Assembly (NCBI GenBank): GCA_002429425.1
Contig: DIZR01000028.1
Location: 2,510-9,068 of the forward strand
Direction of reading: 5' to 3'
DNA length: 6,559 bases
Source: Patescibacteria group bacterium UBA6023
GTDB taxonomy: Bacteria; Patescibacteriota; Minisyncoccia; Phycocordibacterales; UBA6899
Shown here: piece after piece, positions 5,430 through 6,559 of the stretch
Layout of the letters: each line of letters opens with the position of its first letter
Position numbering within the stretch: the stretch's first letter is position 1
Translations under genes and position numbers: made by a program
Notes under the pieces: generated by a model
The model's input: only the letters and a program-made list of their open reading frames with translations
What the model was told of the DNA's origin: nothing
Databases searched by the model: none

Positions 5430-6559
5430 TTATCCGCCAATCACTGATTTACCCATGAATCGCTGTAGTGCTTGGGGTATTCGTATTGTTCCATCTTCGT
5501 TCTGATAATTCTCAACAATTGAAACAAGGATACGCGGAGTGGGAATTGCGGTACAATTAAGAGAGTGTGCAAAACGCATCTTTCCCTCAGTGTCACGATA
5601 ACGGAGATTGAGTCGACGTGTTTGGAAATCATGAAAATATGACGCGGAACTAATTTCACGATACTTCCCTTCCCCCGGTACCCATAATTCAATATCATAT
5701 TTTTTCACCTGTCCTAATCCGAGATCACCGCCACAATTCACCACCGTGTGATAAGGAATTCCCAGTAACTCAATAAATTCCTCGGTGTTGCGATTTATCT
5801 CATCGTGCAATGCAACAGAAATCTCGTGATTTGCTTCCGTGAGAACAACTTGTTCCCACTTGAAAAATTCATGCACACGAATGAGACCGCGTGTATCCTT
5901 GCCATGCGCACCAGCCTCACGTCGAAAACATGGCGAGAAGGAAACAAATTTAATTGGTCCTTTTGAAAGGTCAATTACCTCATCCATATAGTAACCCATT
6001 GTCGCAACTTCTGCGGTACCGGCAAGATAATCCCCGTCTTGAGTTTTATATAAATCTTCTTCACCCTGGGGGAGATATCCTGAACCCATGAATGTCTCAC
6101 GACGTACGAGTGACGGGACAATCATTGGAACAAAATTCTTTTTTGTCCAATGCTCAAGTGCGAGCTGCCATACGGCATTCGCAAGAAGGACTCCGTCACC
6201 CTTCAAAAAATATCCACGAAATCCTGCGACTTTCGTACCACGTTCGAAGTCGACCATATTGTGTTTCTCCATGAGCTCGATGTGACTCTTTGCCTCAAAT
6301 GAAAAATGTGATGGTTCTCCCCATCGTTTTACTTCTTCATTCTGCTCGTCACTCTCACCTTCAGGCACAGAGATATCAGGAACGTTCGGGACTTGGAGCA
6401 TCAAACCTCTCCATTTTTCCATCACATCACGCAATTCCTCTTCTTTACTCACCATTGTTTCCTTAAAGACACGCATTTGGTCGATCATTTGCTGGCGTTC
6501 TTCCTGATTCGTCGCTTTTGCGATCTTATCAGTGTAACTATTTTGTTCAGCGCGCATAC
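5430..6559 (-). CDS. serS: Seryl-tRNA synthetase, N-terminus beyond the window (partial)
   Basis: This class II synthetase charges tRNA-Ser with serine in the cytoplasm. At least 375 codons are visible and the frame stays open to the right edge. Family members have ~420-430 residues, so about 45-55 are missing; the Met at 6557 is internal (it lies in the RAEQNS part of the coiled coil), not the start. Counting from that Met: the second helix of the tRNA-binding coiled-coil arm to ~57; FERGTKVAGFRGYFLKGDG (105-122, entry to the catalytic core); the serine-pocket TAE at 181-183; motif 2 from FRREAG to RVHEF (211-231) with its ATP-binding arginine; EISSASYFHDFQTRR (301-315); and motif 3 with NCTAIPTPRIL (334-344) and Arg342. 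The motif 3 form resembles the Thermus-type NNTALATPRIL and is functional in appearance. The C-terminus is normal (VPQAL-like, ending RFMGKSVIGG, TAA stop at 5430). ftsQ follows after 10 bases. Confidence 0.97.
   Translation of the reverse strand, partial: MRAEQNSYTDKIAKATNQEERQQMIDQMRVFKETMVSKEEELRDVMEKWRGLMLQVPNVPDISVPEGESDEQNEEVKRWGEPSHFSFEAKSHIELMEKHNMVDFERGTKVAGFRGYFLKGDGVLLANAVWQLALEHWTKKNFVPMIVPSLVRRETFMGSGYLPQGEEDLYKTQDGDYLAGTAEVATMGYYMDEVIDLSKGPIKFVSFSPCFRREAGAHGKDTRGLIRVHEFFKWEQVVLTEANHEISVALHDEINRNTEEFIELLGIPYHTVVNCGGDLGLGQVKKYDIELWVPGEGKYREISSASYFHDFQTRRLNLRYRDTEGKMRFAHSLNCTAIPTPRILVSIVENYQNEDGTIRIPQALQRFMGKSVIGG

Noticed and set aside
5420..5440. In-frame TTG start at 5440 for ftsQ
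   Set aside because: It overlaps the serS coding end by 11 bases; the ATG at 5419 is the simpler start. A GGA at 5434-5432 is 12 bases from the ATG, a weak and distant Shine-Dalgarno candidate.
5520..5558. SerRS motif 3 reads NCTAIPTPRIL rather than the NGSGLAVGR form
   Set aside because: Thermus-type SerRS has NNTALATPRIL at this place, so this is a known functional variant and not a defect.

Overview
The window reads as ordinary chromosomal DNA from a small-genome bacterium, most likely of the Candidate Phyla Radiation (Patescibacteria, Paceibacteria/Parcubacteria side). This placement is an inference. It rests on moderate-to-low GC, genes packed with gaps of 1 to 52 bases, few Shine-Dalgarno sites, and gene types I associate with that group: a membrane-anchored degenerate Clp-type AAA+ ATPase paired with a small aromatic-rich membrane protein, and an FtsQ with a cysteine-flanked insertion. 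All six complete stop codons are TAA or TAG and no frame contains an internal TGA, so the standard bacterial code fits. No rRNA, tRNA, CRISPR array, insertion sequence or phage gene was seen.

All genes lie on the minus strand, so transcription runs from high to low coordinates. In that order: seryl-tRNA synthetase (5430-6559, its first ~45-55 residues lie beyond the right edge); a divergent FtsQ/DivIB cell-division protein (4577-5419); a 130-residue membrane protein (4132-4524); an 894-residue Clp/Hsp100-type ATPase with two N-terminal membrane helices (1446-4130); a Dus-family tRNA-dihydrouridine synthase (416-1384); a 97-residue single-pass membrane protein with a coiled-coil tail (72-365); and the first 14 codons of a further gene (1-44). 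No non-coding stretch exceeds 52 bases.

serS and ftsQ sit 10 bases apart and may be co-transcribed. A strong extended -10 element (4531-4539) then precedes the 130-residue gene, which is followed after one base by the Clp-type gene, so these two look like a translationally coupled membrane module. Weaker promoter-like sequences precede dus and the 97-residue gene. At all three places the start codon lies so close to the -10 box that leaderless or near-leaderless mRNA is expected.

The most unusual item is the Clp-type ATPase. Its second ATPase domain keeps every catalytic motif. Its first domain has a damaged Walker A and B, both substrate-gripping pore loops lack their usual tyrosine, and the coiled-coil middle domain and the ClpP-docking tripeptide are absent. 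It looks like a membrane-tethered AAA+ machine that works without ClpP and possibly without ordinary polypeptide threading. Its partner is the adjacent small membrane protein. The function of the pair is unknown.
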